Shown piece by piece: positions 7,068-14,170 of a stretch of 53,818 nt of DNA (the stretch's first letter is position 1; every line of letters starts with the position of its first letter). Source of the stretch: Clostridiales bacterium (GTDB lineage: Bacteria > Bacillota > Clostridia > Christensenellales > UBA1242). Below the pieces are notes generated by a model. It saw nothing but the letters and a program-made list of their open reading frames with translations. It made no database searches and was not told the origin of the DNA. The position numbers and the translations under genes were made by a program. The DNA lies in NCBI GenBank assembly GCA_918241715.1, contig CAKJYB010000022.1, forward strand, positions 1 to 53,818, given 5' to 3'.

Positions 7068-7643
7068 GTGAACATATTTTGGCTTTTGATGATGCTCTCC
7101 AGCATTCTGGTCCTTTTGATAACAAACCCTGCCGGCATACTGACAGAGATGATTTCTGCGTCAACCAAAGCATTAAATTTGTGCTTGCAACTTTGTGCAA
7201 TTTATGCCGTCTGGCTTGGAATTTTGCAACTTGTTGATGCAAGTGGATTGAGTGAAAAACTTGCAAAACTTTTGCGTCCTTTCATTAAATGGCTTTTCAG
7301 GGTTGATGACGTTGAAACGCAAAAAGCAATTGCCCTAAACCTTTCAGCAAACATTCTTGGACTTGGAAATGCAGCAACTCCAATGGGAATAAATGCCATG
7401 CAAAAACTTGACGACGGAACAGGAACAGCAAACTTTGCAATGATAATGCTTATTGTTGTAAATGCAACTTCCATACAACTTTTGCCCACAACAATAATTG
7501 GACTTCGCACAAGTGCAGGTTCGACAAATCCGGCAGATATAATTTTTCCAACTCTTATCACAACTTTTATCACAACGGCACTTGGAATTGTTCTTGTAAA
7601 GGCAATAGACAAAATAAAGGAAAGAAAAAATGAACAATCTTAA
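7068..7643 (+). CDS. spmA: Spore maturation protein A-like membrane protein
   Basis: 191 residues with several hydrophobic segments in a nucleoside-recognition (Gate) domain arrangement. Residues ~80-110 hold the SpmA hallmark LNLSANILGLGNAATPMGI, followed by VNATSIQLLPTTII. In Bacillus subtilis SpmA and SpmB are needed for proper spore core dehydration; the proteins also occur in non-sporulating bacteria, so sporulation is not proven. Start: GTG at 7068 is the only canonical start after an in-frame stop at 7056; an ATG at 7089 is the alternative. No clear Shine-Dalgarno site or promoter is seen. spmB follows with a 14-nt overlap. Confidence 0.92.
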   Translation: MNIFWLLMMLSSILVLLITNPAGILTEMISASTKALNLCLQLCAIYAVWLGILQLVDASGLSEKLAKLLRPFIKWLFRVDDVETQKAIALNLSANILGLGNAATPMGINAMQKLDDGTGTANFAMIMLIVVNATSIQLLPTTIIGLRTSAGSTNPADIIFPTLITTFITTALGIVLVKAIDKIKERKNEQS

Positions 7644-8145
7644 CGCCATTCTTCTTCCCATAATCTTTCTTTCTGTTTTCGTCTATTGCATCATAAAAAA
7701 AGTAAACACTTACGACAATTTTGTAAAAGGTGCAAAAGGTGCAATATCTCTTGTTGTTGAAATCTTTCCTTATATTGCGTCAATTTTGATTGCCGTGGCT
7801 CTTTTAAGACTCAGTGGCATAACAGCATTTTTGACAAAAATGTTCTCTCCGTTTTTCAATCTTTTGGGAATCCCCACAGAACTCTGCGAACTTGTCATGC
7901 TTCGCCCTTTCACCGGAAGTGGTGGTTATGGAATTTTGGAAAACATCTTCAAAACCTATGGTGCAGACAGCTATATTTCAAGATGTGCCTGCGTGATTAT
8001 GGGATGCAGTGAAACCATTTTTTATGTCGCCACAATCTATATTTCAAAAACAAAAGTCAAAAGACTTTTATATGCCATTCCGGTTGCACTTTTTTGCTCT
8101 TTTGTCGGAACAATTGTCGCCTGTCTTGTTTGCAAAGTGTTTTAA
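7630..8145 (+). CDS. spmB: Spore maturation protein B-like membrane protein
   Basis: 171 residues, family-typical length. A Gate-domain membrane protein paralogous to SpmA: residues ~95-105 show RPFTGSGGYGIL, and MGCSETIFYVATIY follows, both SpmB signatures. It overlaps spmA by 14 nt and has AAGGAAAG before its ATG inside the spmA end, so the two are co-translated. It ends at a terminator shared with the convergent trmN6. The pair sits inside the holB-ricT-yabB/tatD-ksgA neighbourhood, where I do not know it from model Bacillota. Confidence 0.92.
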   Translation: MNNLNAILLPIIFLSVFVYCIIKKVNTYDNFVKGAKGAISLVVEIFPYIASILIAVALLRLSGITAFLTKMFSPFFNLLGIPTELCELVMLRPFTGSGGYGILENIFKTYGADSYISRCACVIMGCSETIFYVATIYISKTKVKRLLYAIPVALFCSFVGTIVACLVCKVF

Positions 8146-8176
8146 AAAAAATCACTTCTTCCTAAAGTGATTTTTT
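8145..8176. terminator. Bidirectional terminator between spmB and trmN6
   Basis: Stem AAAAATCACTT/AAGTGATTTTT (8147-8157 with 8165-8175), 7-nt loop, with A and T runs on the two sides, so it serves both convergent genes. It overlaps the last codons of trmN6. Confidence 0.8.
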
Positions 8177-8893
8177 ATAGTTTTTTGTTTTTAAATCTTC
8201 CAAATAATTGCCATTTTCTTCATTCGTAATCAAATTTTTGTAAACTTTGACTCCATTTTTTGCATTTTTGACGGCTTTCAAAACAACCAACTTGACTTTG
8301 CCTTTTCCATTTTCTGTAAAGAAAAGTTCCTTTACAATAAGGTTGTTTTTTTGACACAAGGCAATAAGTTCTGCGCTTCTTTCTGCCAAATAGCAACAAT
8401 AAAAACTTCCATTGTTTTTTAATAGTTTTGCAGATGTTTCAACAAACTCACCAAGCGGCAAACAAACTTCTTCTCTTGCAATCTTTCTTGACAAAGTTTG
8501 CTCAAAATTTGTCTCTTTAAAATATGGTGGATTTGAAAAGACAACATCAACGCTTTCTTTCTTTAAATACTTTTCAAAGTTTTGCACTTTATCGCAAACA
8601 AGTTTTATTTTGTCTTCAAGTTTGTTTAGTTTTATGTTTTTTTCGCAAAGGTTTTGCATCTCTTTTTGAATTTCAAAAGCATAAATCTTTTCAAGTGGCA
8701 TTTTTGCCTGCAGAAGAATTGAAATAACTCCACTCCCTGCACCAATTTCAACACAGACATCTTGTTTTTTTGTTTTTACAAAATTTGCAAGCACAACGCT
8801 GTCAGAAGAAAACGCATAAAGATTTTTGTCTTGGATAATCTTAAGCCCATCACATTGTAAATCTTCCATTCTTTCTGTTGGTTTTAATTTCAT
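8162..8893 (-). CDS. tRNA1(Val) A37 N6-methyltransferase-like protein (YabB/TrmN6)
   Basis: 243 residues. EIGAGSGVISILLQ (~48-61) is the SAM-binding motif I, and SNPPYF (~118-123) is the NPPY motif of N6-adenine methyltransferases. The N-terminus RMEDLQCDGLKIIQDKNLYAFSSDSVVLANF is the arrangement seen in the TrmN6/YabB family, which methylates A37 of tRNA1Val in Escherichia coli; the tRNA target here is inferred. The ATG overlaps the ricT stop by 4 nt, with AAGGAAG before it. holB-ricT-trmN6 matches holB-yaaT-(yabA)-yabB of Bacillus subtilis, with yabA missing. Confidence 0.9.
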   Translation of the reverse strand: MKLKPTERMEDLQCDGLKIIQDKNLYAFSSDSVVLANFVKTKKQDVCVEIGAGSGVISILLQAKMPLEKIYAFEIQKEMQNLCEKNIKLNKLEDKIKLVCDKVQNFEKYLKKESVDVVFSNPPYFKETNFEQTLSRKIAREEVCLPLGEFVETSAKLLKNNGSFYCCYLAERSAELIALCQKNNLIVKELFFTENGKGKVKLVVLKAVKNAKNGVKVYKNLITNEENGNYLEDLKTKNYKKSL

Positions 8894-9711
8894 TTTTCTT
8901 CCTTTTTGAATGTGATTTCTGCAAGTGGATAAGTTTTGATTTCGCTTTCTTCTCCACGCACAAATTTTACGTCAACTTCACGTTTTAAAAGATCATTGAA
9001 GACAACAACCCCTTTGCCATCTTTTGTTGAAACTTGAGAGTTTACTTTTGGCATTTCTTTGATTGCTTCTTGATATATAGGATTTTCATAGGCAAGGCAA
9101 CACATAAGTTTCCCACAAAGTCCACTGATACTTGCAGGATTAAGTGAAAGGTTTTGATTTTTTGCCATCTTCATGGAAACATGTTCAAGCTCTCCCAAAC
9201 TCTGAACACAACAGCAAATTTTTCCACATGGGCCAATTCCACCCAAAAGTCTTACTTCATCACGACTTCCAACTTGTCTAAGTTCAACTTTCTTTTTCAA
9301 AACGACAGCAAGTTTTTTTACAAGTTCTCTAAAGTCCACTCTGTTTTCTGCTGTAAAACTGATTATATATCTTGAATTGTCATAACTTGCTTCAACTTTG
9401 ATAATTTTCATTTCAAGTTTTTCTTCTCTTGCAAGTCTTTTTACTTCAAGATAATGTTTTTCTGCTTCTTTGTCGTATTCCTGTGCCTTTTCAACCATTT
9501 CTTTTGACGCTTTCTTTAAAACTTTTTTAAGTGGTGAAACAAGCGTGCTTGAATCAATCTCTTCCTTTCCAGAAAAAACTTTTCCAAGGTCTGCCCCTTT
9601 TTCTGTGTCAACGACAACATCGTCTCCAACTTTCAACTCAAGCCCGTTTGGGTCAAAAGAATACACGTTGTTGCTCCCCTTAAATTTTATCCCAACAACT
9701 TCTATTTGCAT
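8890..9711 (-). CDS. ricT: PSP1-domain protein RicT (YaaT), Fe-S regulator of RNase Y
   Basis: 273 residues. The diagnostic cysteine segments GGIGPCGKICCC (~156-167) and SGLCGKLMCCLAYEN (~194-208) flank MAKNQNLSLNPASI, as in Bacillus subtilis YaaT. In that organism RicT, with RicA and RicF, binds 4Fe-4S clusters and steers RNase Y-dependent mRNA maturation, and affects sporulation, competence and biofilm. The cluster ligands are present here; partner genes are not in the window. It overlaps holB by 10 nt and has GGAGG about 10 nt before its ATG inside the holB 3' end. Confidence 0.94.
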   Translation of the reverse strand: MQIEVVGIKFKGSNNVYSFDPNGLELKVGDDVVVDTEKGADLGKVFSGKEEIDSSTLVSPLKKVLKKASKEMVEKAQEYDKEAEKHYLEVKRLAREEKLEMKIIKVEASYDNSRYIISFTAENRVDFRELVKKLAVVLKKKVELRQVGSRDEVRLLGGIGPCGKICCCVQSLGELEHVSMKMAKNQNLSLNPASISGLCGKLMCCLAYENPIYQEAIKEMPKVNSQVSTKDGKGVVVFNDLLKREVDVKFVRGEESEIKTYPLAEITFKKEEK

Positions 9712-10658
9712 AAGTATTTTACCTCCAACATTCTCATAAGGAAATTGTCAATTAAAACCGAAAAGTTTGCATTAAATTCAAGTTTTTCTCTCAAAGACAA
9801 AATAAGTTTTGATATTTCGCAGAGAGCTTCTATTGAATACTCCGGCTCAACGTCCTTAAGCTCTCTCAAAAAAGGCGTAAGTTTGCACAACGCTTCACTT
9901 TCACATTTAATTTTTATGACATCTTCAATGCAAAGAGAAAGCACTTGTACAATCAACTCAAAGTTTTGAATATAGCCAGAAACGCCTTTTGAATATTTTA
10001 AAACATCTTTGCTTGACTTCATTTTTGTAAACAATTCTACCGAAAAATTTACAATCGGCTTCAAATTTTCGTTGTTTTCAAGCTCAAAAGTCTTTCCAAT
10101 ATATCCACCACCCAAAATCCTTGCAAGTTCGTTTGAACTAAACTTTTCAATATCTTCTTTGGAAAGTGGTGCTATTTTTATTTTTTCACAACGGCTTCTT
10201 ATCGTTGGCAAAACCCTTGCTTCATTTTTTGCGCTTATCAAAAAGAAAACATTTTTTGGTGGCTCTTCCAAAATTTTTAAAAGTTTGTTTTGTGCTTCTT
10301 CAGTTGAAACATCAATATTGTTTACAACAAAAATCTTGTATGGCAAATTTACCGGTTTGATGTATGCTTCTGCAACAATGTCGTTTGAATCTGCCACCAA
10401 CAATTTTTCATTGTTCTTTGGATAAGTTTTTACGTCCAAATCAACGCCACTTTCAACCCTAAAAAATTCTGCGCTGTTTTCGTCAAACAAATCAAACATT
10501 TTGTATTCAAGAAGAAGTGCCGTCATTGTCAAAACTTTTTTGCTTGTGTATTCGTCTTCACACAAAAACATAATGGAGTTTGAAAGAGTGTTTTTTTCTT
10601 TCTTCTCCACCAAATTTTTAAAAAAATCTTGGTTTTTTATTGTTTCGACAAATCCCAT
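9702..10658 (-). CDS. holB: DNA polymerase III delta' subunit (clamp loader)
   Basis: 318 residues. AQNKLLKILEEPPKNVFFLI (~125-144) and LPTIRSRCEKIKI (~152-164, with the SRC motif) are the conserved clamp-loader segments. As in other delta' subunits there is no Walker A motif, and the zinc-binding cysteines are also absent. The protein is part of the complex that loads the beta clamp. First gene of holB-ricT-trmN6; overlaps ricT by 10 nt. No Shine-Dalgarno site before the ATG; TAAAAT ends 6 nt upstream, hence a predicted leaderless transcript. Confidence 0.9.
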   Translation of the reverse strand: MGFVETIKNQDFFKNLVEKKEKNTLSNSIMFLCEDEYTSKKVLTMTALLLEYKMFDLFDENSAEFFRVESGVDLDVKTYPKNNEKLLVADSNDIVAEAYIKPVNLPYKIFVVNNIDVSTEEAQNKLLKILEEPPKNVFFLISAKNEARVLPTIRSRCEKIKIAPLSKEDIEKFSSNELARILGGGYIGKTFELENNENLKPIVNFSVELFTKMKSSKDVLKYSKGVSGYIQNFELIVQVLSLCIEDVIKIKCESEALCKLTPFLRELKDVEPEYSIEALCEISKLILSLREKLEFNANFSVLIDNFLMRMLEVKYLCK

Positions 10659-10664
10659 ATACTG

Positions 10665-10693
10665 ATTTTATCATAATTGCGTCCAAAAAGCAA
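10665..10693 (-). promoter_or_regulatory. Predicted leaderless promoter of holB-ricT-trmN6
   Basis: TTGCTT (10693-10688), a 17-bp spacer, TAAAAT (10670-10665) with an upstream TGA (extended -10), six bases (CAGTAT), ATG at 10658. The -35 overlaps the end of the T-tract of the preceding ATPase terminator. Confidence 0.6.
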
Positions 10694-10721
10694 AAAAATT
10701 GCATTATTCAAAATGCAATTT
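10692..10721 (-). terminator. Intrinsic terminator of the P-type ATPase gene, overlapping its last codons
   Basis: Ten-bp stem AAATTGCATT/AATGCAATTT (10696-10705 with 10712-10721), 6-nt loop, then a seven-base T run on the minus strand. The stop codon (10706-10704) lies inside the structure. Confidence 0.78.
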
Positions 10722-13310
10722 CTTTTTTAAACATCTTTTCTCTATCAGTTTGTAAACTTCTCCTATAAAAACTATTGAAACAGACAAAACAAAAACAATA
10801 AACCAACAGAATGGCGAAAGATTTTCAAGCGACAGAATTTTTCCAAAATTCGTTGTTGCCAAAAACAGAAGCATTCCAAAACCAAAAATCAGAGAAAAAT
10901 TTAAAAACTTGTTTTTAAAAGGGTTTGTTTTAAAACAGCACTCCTTTGTCCTTGCAGTAAACATAAAGAAAAGTTGCAACAAGTTTAGTGTGTAAAAGCC
11001 CATTGTCATTGCCACGCTTTCCCCTTGAAGTTTCAAGCCAACAAAATATGCCGTCATTGTAAGAATTGTCTGTGCAAACCCCAAAACAAAAATGCTTACG
11101 CCGTTTCTTCCGGAAAGAAGCCCCCTGTTTTTGTCTCTGGCCCTTTGCGTCATAATGTTCTTTTCGACCGGCTCTGTTCCAAGTGCGACTGCCGGCAAAG
11201 TGTCAGTGATAAGGTTTACAAACAAAATCTGTGCTGGCAAAAGAAAGGTTTTCCCCGGCAAGAAAATTGTGATAAAAAACAAAGCCAAAATCTCTGCCAT
11301 ATTTGCAGAAAAAAGATATTTGATTGTCTTTTGAATATTGCTGTATATCTTTCTTCCTTCTCTTACAGCAACAACAATTGTGGCAAAATTGTCGTCGGTA
11401 ATCAAAATGTCTGCAACGTCTTTTGTAACGTCCGTTCCACTCTTGCCCATGCCAATTCCGATGTCGGCTTTTTTCATGCTTGGTGCGTCGTTTACTCCGT
11501 CTCCGGTCATGGCAACAACGTGTCCGTTTTTCTTTAGTGCTTGCACAATCCTTGCCTTGTGAGTTGGACTGACTCTTGCAAAAACATTTTTCACTTTGAC
11601 AAGTTCTCCCAGTTCTTCATCACTGACAAGGTCAAGTTCTCTTCCAGAGACAACTTGACTTTCTTCACTGGCAATTCCAACCTTTCTTGCAACAGCAAGA
11701 GCCGTGTCTTTGAAGTCTCCTGTTATCATAATCGGTCTCATTCCGGCCTTTTTGCACGTTTCAACAGCATCAAAAATTTCTTTTCTTGGTGGATCAAAAA
11801 TTCCACAAATTCCTTGAAAAATCAAATTTTCTTCTTCAATATCTTGACACTTTTTGTATGCAAACGCCATCACCCTAAGAGCATGACTACACATGATTTT
11901 GTTTTGCAAAATTATCTTTTGTTTTGTGTTTTCGTCAAGATTAAAAACTTTCCCATCTCTTGCGTAAAACGTACATCTTTGCAAAATTTTGTCAAGAGCC
12001 CCTTTGACAAAACACACCATTTCACCATCAACAACATTTAATGTCGACATCATTTTTCTTTCTGAAGAAAAAGGGTTTTCTTTTACCCTGCAAAAAACGC
12101 TTTCCGTCTCTTCTTTTAAAACATGATTTTTTCTTGCAAAATCCAAAAGTGCAATTTCTGTTGCACTGCCAATATACCCACTTTTACCCTGCTGTGCGTT
12201 GTTGCAAAGAGCCATATTATACACAAAAAACTTGTTTGGAATGCAATTTTTGTCAAAACAGAACACTTTTTCTACTTTCATTTTGTTTTGCGTGATTGTC
12301 CCTGTTTTGTCCGAACAAATCACATCACAGGCACCAAGAGTTTCCACAGCGTGCATGTTTTTTACAATGGCTTTTTGCTTTGAAAGTTTTGCTATCCCAA
12401 GGCTCATTATGATTGTTATCACTGCAGGCAAACTCTCCGGAATTGCCGCAACAGAAATTGCGACAGCAGTCAAAAACGCCTGCAAGACAGAGTTTGGATT
12501 TGAAATAATCTCCAAAACAAAGGTTATTCCCGCAATAAGCAAAATTGCATACGTCAAAAACTTTCCAACTTTTTGAATGTCTTTTTGAAGTGGCGTTTGC
12601 TCCACTTTTGTCTCTTTTATGCTCTGCGCAATTTTTCCAAGTTCTGTTTGTGTCCCAAGTGCAACAACAACTCCCGTTGCGTTTCCACTTTCTACAACGC
12701 TTCCAGAAAACGCCATGTTTTTCTGTTCTGCAAGGACGATATTTTTTCCATGCAACTCTTCACAAGTTTTTTCTACAGCATGGCTCTCTCCCGTAAGCAT
12801 TGATTCGTTGACTTTGAAGTTTGAACATTCAACAATCCTTAAATCTGCCGGAACAATACACCCAGCAGAAAGCCTTACAATATCACCCAAAACCAAATCT
12901 TCTGTGCTTATTTTTTCAACTCTTCCGTCTCTTACAACATAGGTCTCTGGGTGGGTCATGTTTTTCAAACTCTCAATGGCCTTTTCGCTTTTTCTTTCTT
13001 GCAACGCACCAAAAGTTGCGTTTACAAAAACAATCCCAAGTATTATAAGCCCATCGACAATTTCGCCGGAAGATTTTTCAATCAATCCAACAACTATCGA
13101 CAGGACACTGGAAACAAGCAAAACCACAACCATCAAATCTTTGATTTGGGTAAGAAATTTTTTGAAAAAAGATTGTCTTTTTTGTGGCTTTATCTTGTAT
13201 TTTTCTGCTTCCAATCTTCTTTCTTTTGCCAAAAGCGCAGAAAGTCCTTTTTGTGATGTTTCAAATTCGATTAAACATTGTTTGACGCTTTGAGAATAAT
13301 ATTCTTTCAC
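10704..13310 (-). CDS. Ca2+-type cation-transporting P-type (P2A) ATPase
   Basis: 868 residues, typical for bacterial SERCA/PMR1-like pumps. Motifs in order: LTGES (~172, actuator), AAIPESLPAVIT (~290, M4 with the ion-binding Glu), CSDKTGT (~333, phosphorylated Asp), MTGDGVNDAP (~605), SANMAEI (M5, the NxxE pair) and NLITDTLPA (M6, Asn and Asp ligands). These are the Ca2+ site residues of the family, so Ca2+ export is the best guess. The usual PEGLP is PESLP. The start is GTG at 13310 with AGGAG 5 nt upstream. A possible own promoter lies in the tail of the upstream uppP gene. Confidence 0.93.
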   Translation of the reverse strand: MKEYYSQSVKQCLIEFETSQKGLSALLAKERRLEAEKYKIKPQKRQSFFKKFLTQIKDLMVVVLLVSSVLSIVVGLIEKSSGEIVDGLIILGIVFVNATFGALQERKSEKAIESLKNMTHPETYVVRDGRVEKISTEDLVLGDIVRLSAGCIVPADLRIVECSNFKVNESMLTGESHAVEKTCEELHGKNIVLAEQKNMAFSGSVVESGNATGVVVALGTQTELGKIAQSIKETKVEQTPLQKDIQKVGKFLTYAILLIAGITFVLEIISNPNSVLQAFLTAVAISVAAIPESLPAVITIIMSLGIAKLSKQKAIVKNMHAVETLGACDVICSDKTGTITQNKMKVEKVFCFDKNCIPNKFFVYNMALCNNAQQGKSGYIGSATEIALLDFARKNHVLKEETESVFCRVKENPFSSERKMMSTLNVVDGEMVCFVKGALDKILQRCTFYARDGKVFNLDENTKQKIILQNKIMCSHALRVMAFAYKKCQDIEEENLIFQGICGIFDPPRKEIFDAVETCKKAGMRPIMITGDFKDTALAVARKVGIASEESQVVSGRELDLVSDEELGELVKVKNVFARVSPTHKARIVQALKKNGHVVAMTGDGVNDAPSMKKADIGIGMGKSGTDVTKDVADILITDDNFATIVVAVREGRKIYSNIQKTIKYLFSANMAEILALFFITIFLPGKTFLLPAQILFVNLITDTLPAVALGTEPVEKNIMTQRARDKNRGLLSGRNGVSIFVLGFAQTILTMTAYFVGLKLQGESVAMTMGFYTLNLLQLFFMFTARTKECCFKTNPFKNKFLNFSLIFGFGMLLFLATTNFGKILSLENLSPFCWFIVFVLSVSIVFIGEVYKLIEKRCLKKKLHFE

Positions 13311-13347
13311 AACAACTCCTGCTTTAAGTTATTTGAAGCAAAAGTTT

Positions 13348-13376
13348 AATATAACATTTCGACAAAATTTACAGAA
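13348..13376 (-). promoter_or_regulatory. Possible promoter of the P-type ATPase
   Basis: TTCTGT (13376-13371), 17 bp, TATATT (13353-13348), at the 3' end of uppP; leader of about 30 nt with AGGAG. The -35 is weak. Confidence 0.4.
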
Positions 13377-14127
13377 CAAACAGACTTAGTATTGAAATAA
13401 AAAGCAGATAAACCGAAAACCATTTTAAGTTTGCCTTTTGTGTCAACTTTACCATTGTTTTTATGGCAAAAACCCCCACAAAAAACGCCGAAACAAAAGA
13501 AACAATAATTCCTGCAACGGAGAGTGAAATTGTCTGTTTTTGGCTGACAAATTCAAAAATTTCCATAAACATTGAAAGAACAATGATTGGTAGAGAAAGA
13601 AGAAACGAAAACTGCGTTGTCTCCGTCTTGTCTCTTTCACAAAAAAGACCGGCACCTATCGTTGCTCCAGATCGTGAAATTCCCGGAAAGACAGCAAACC
13701 CTTGAGCAACGCCAATCCAAAATGCTGACCGAAAATCAATTGGTTTTTGAGATTTTCTTTTTGACATTTTTTCTGACAAAAACAGAAAAACAGCAGAAAA
13801 AAGAAAGCAAAACGGAAGAATGTTTCCCCCAAATGACATTTTGATAAAAGGCAAAAGAATTATAACGATAACACATGTCGGTATTGTTGCAATATACAAA
13901 TTTAAGGTCTGTTTTGAAAAGGGATTTTTAACAAGTTTCCAAATGGTTTTTCTAAACACCACAACCACAGAAAGAAGTGTCGCAACATGCAATAGAATGC
14001 TCAAAAACATGTTTTCTTCAAGCCCAAAAATTTTTGAAAACAAGACAAGATGCCCAGAAGAAGATACGGGCAAAAATTCAGTCAAGCCCTGCAACACTCC
14101 AAGAAAAAACAAAGCAAGGATTTCCAT
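13369..14127 (-). CDS. uppP: Undecaprenyl-diphosphatase (BacA family)
   Basis: 252 residues, a polytopic membrane protein. GLTEFLPVSSSGHL (~15-28) and PGISRSGATIGAGL (~150-163) are the two catalytic BacA/UppP motifs. It removes a phosphate from undecaprenyl diphosphate at the outer membrane face so that the carrier can be reused for peptidoglycan and other wall polymers; it also confers basal bacitracin tolerance in other bacteria. AAGGAGAAC precedes the ATG. It lies 43 bp after the giant surface-protein gene on the same strand with no terminator or clear promoter between, so read-through from the giant gene is possible. Confidence 0.96.
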   Translation of the reverse strand: MEILALFFLGVLQGLTEFLPVSSSGHLVLFSKIFGLEENMFLSILLHVATLLSVVVVFRKTIWKLVKNPFSKQTLNLYIATIPTCVIVIILLPFIKMSFGGNILPFCFLFSAVFLFLSEKMSKRKSQKPIDFRSAFWIGVAQGFAVFPGISRSGATIGAGLFCERDKTETTQFSFLLSLPIIVLSMFMEIFEFVSQKQTISLSVAGIIVSFVSAFFVGVFAIKTMVKLTQKANLKWFSVYLLFISILSLFVL

Positions 14128-14170
14128 ATGTTCTCCTTGCTTTATTTATATTTGTTTTTGTTTGTAAATA

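Noticed and set aside
7021..7068. A leaderless promoter for spmA (TAAATA 6 nt before GTG)
   Set aside because: The -10 matches only half of the consensus and no -35 lies at 16-19 bp, so it is not counted in the leaderless set.
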